From Hyphomicrobiaceae bacterium (GTDB lineage Bacteria > Pseudomonadota > Alphaproteobacteria > Rhizobiales > Hyphomicrobiaceae), in contig JAJFHI010000432.1 in NCBI GenBank assembly GCA_021775715.1, forward strand, positions 1 to 5,622: a stretch of DNA of 5,622 nucleotides, read 5' to 3'. Both the position numbers and the translations under genes were made by a program. The notes under the pieces are model-generated. The model was not told where the DNA came from. It searched no databases and saw only the letters and a program-made list of their open reading frames with translations. Each line of letters opens with the position of its first letter. The stretch's first letter is position 1. This document shows, in pieces, positions 5,093-5,622 of the stretch.

Positions 5093-5511
5093 TAAGACAG
5101 TCCCCAAATTCTAGGCTCGGCGAATTCCAGGCAATTGCCCGCCGGATCACGGAAATAAATCGAACGGCCACCACCCGGCCACTGGAAGTCCATTTCGATC
5201 TCGACACCGTGCGCCGTTAACCGGCTGTGCCAGTCTTCTATCTCATCCGCCGTGGCACGAAAACAAATGTGGCCGGGTCCAACGGCGCCATGTGACGGGA
5301 CCGGGATTTTGGTCCCAGGCGGCGGTGGTTCGATTGTGACCTTGGGATCAAAAATCAAAAGCATCTGATCGCCGCAACGATAAAACACTTGCCGCCCGGC
5401 TTGCCTTGAGGCGAGTGGCAGGCCGAGGACGTCGCTGTAGAACGCCTCGGCCGCGTCAAGGTCCTCGCAATAGAGGATGGTCTCGAGGATAGAGTGTTGA
5501 ATATCGCTCAC
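5092..5511 (-). CDS. VOC (glyoxalase/bleomycin-resistance fold) family protein
   Basis: This 139-aa protein has two beta-alpha-beta-beta-beta modules typical of the vicinal oxygen chelate superfamily. Module 1 is ETILYCEDLDAAEAFYSDVLGL (from residue 10); module 2 runs from GHICFRAT (80-87) through DEIEDWHSRLTAHGVEIE (89-106) to IYFRDPAGNCLEFAE (118-132). His 81 and Glu 129 sit where module 2 metal ligands usually occur; Glu 10 may be another ligand in module 1. A proline-rich loop EPPPPG (61-66) is distinctive. The superfamily includes glyoxalase I, dioxygenases, fosfomycin and bleomycin resistance proteins, and the substrate cannot be told here. The start codon is GTG, supported by AAGGA 5 nt upstream, 12 bp after the rph stop. 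Its position inside the rph-rdgB-hemW run suggests a housekeeping or metabolite-detoxifying role, but that is inference. Confidence 0.9.
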   Translation of the reverse strand: MSDIQHSILETILYCEDLDAAEAFYSDVLGLPLASRQAGRQVFYRCGDQMLLIFDPKVTIEPPPPGTKIPVPSHGAVGPGHICFRATADEIEDWHSRLTAHGVEIEMDFQWPGGGRSIYFRDPAGNCLEFAEPRIWGLS

Positions 5512-5523
5512 GCTATTCCTTAC
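5507..5523 (-). promoter_or_regulatory. Ribosome binding site that fixes a GTG start
   Basis: On the minus strand AAGGA lies between the rph stop and the VOC gene and is followed after 5 nt by GTG (5511-5509). No in-frame ATG lies nearby, so the GTG start is well supported. Confidence 0.6.
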
Positions 5524-5622
5524 TTAACTCACCGTCAGCTTTTGCAGCTCCACTAACTCGCCGATGCCTTTGCGCGCCAGTTTCATCAGGTTGTCGAAGT
5601 CTTCCTGACTGAACGGAACAGT
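5524..5622 (-). CDS. rph: Ribonuclease PH, C-terminal end only
   Basis: The last 32 codons of a leftward gene enter from the right edge: TVPFSQEDFDNLMKLARKGI then GELVELQKLTVS and TAA. The pattern (T/A)xPFSxxxxxxLxxLAxKGIxELxxLQK is the characteristic C-terminus of bacterial ribonuclease PH, a phosphate-dependent exoribonuclease that trims the 3' ends of tRNA precursors. The catalytic part lies outside the window, so activity cannot be judged. The gene context (rdgB and hemW downstream on the same strand) is the order familiar from alphaproteobacteria and supports the call. It is the upstream member of the leftward operon seen here. Confidence 0.88.
   Translation of the reverse strand, partial: TVPFSQEDFDNLMKLARKGIGELVELQKLTVS

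Noticed and set aside
5093..5107. TTG start giving a 5-residue longer RdgB
   Set aside because: The ATG at 5092 has a well-spaced GGGGA and forms a TAATG junction with the upstream gene; the longer start is weaker and not needed.

Overview
The window looks like an alphaproteobacterial chromosome, probably from the Hyphomicrobiales (Rhizobiales) or a relative. This rests on the cluster rph - rdgB - hemW, the style of the YqaA, RdgB and HemW proteins, and moderately GC-rich coding DNA. The assignment comes from protein recognition only; no phylogeny was run.

Left part (1-1598): the 5' part of a yqaA-type membrane protein gene (DedA/SNARE-associated superfamily) runs leftward out of the window. 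It is divergent from a rightward gene for a signal-peptide-bearing class I methyltransferase-like protein of the COG4798 type. The 233-bp gap between them holds a plausible sigma70-type promoter for the methyltransferase gene and a tiny ORF with a strong ribosome binding site.

Middle part (1599-3206): 468 bp without an obvious large gene, but rich in structure. It holds a 45-nt dyad overlapping a possible promoter, a 24-codon ORF with a near-ideal ribosome binding site, two small hairpins, a perfect 12-bp palindrome and a GC-rich hairpin. It is followed by a 379-aa PcfJ-domain protein gene with a strong ribosome binding site. The end of the 24-codon ORF, including its stop codon, is perfectly complementary over 8 nt to the Shine-Dalgarno region of the PcfJ gene. 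This suggests, without proving, a leader-peptide translational control device. It is the most unusual thing in the window.

Right part (3207-5622): a tightly packed leftward operon, read from the right edge as rph (3' end only), a VOC/glyoxalase-fold gene, rdgB (XTP/dITP pyrophosphatase) and hemW (heme chaperone). Genes are 12 bp apart or overlap by 1 bp (TAATG and TGATG junctions), so co-transcription and translational coupling are likely. Rph trims tRNA 3' ends, RdgB cleans non-canonical purine nucleotides and HemW handles heme; the VOC member has no clear role here. The PcfJ gene and hemW converge on a 13-bp perfect inverted repeat overlapping the PcfJ stop codon, probably a shared terminator or mRNA 3'-end structure.

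No tRNA, rRNA, CRISPR array, insertion sequence or known riboswitch was recognised.
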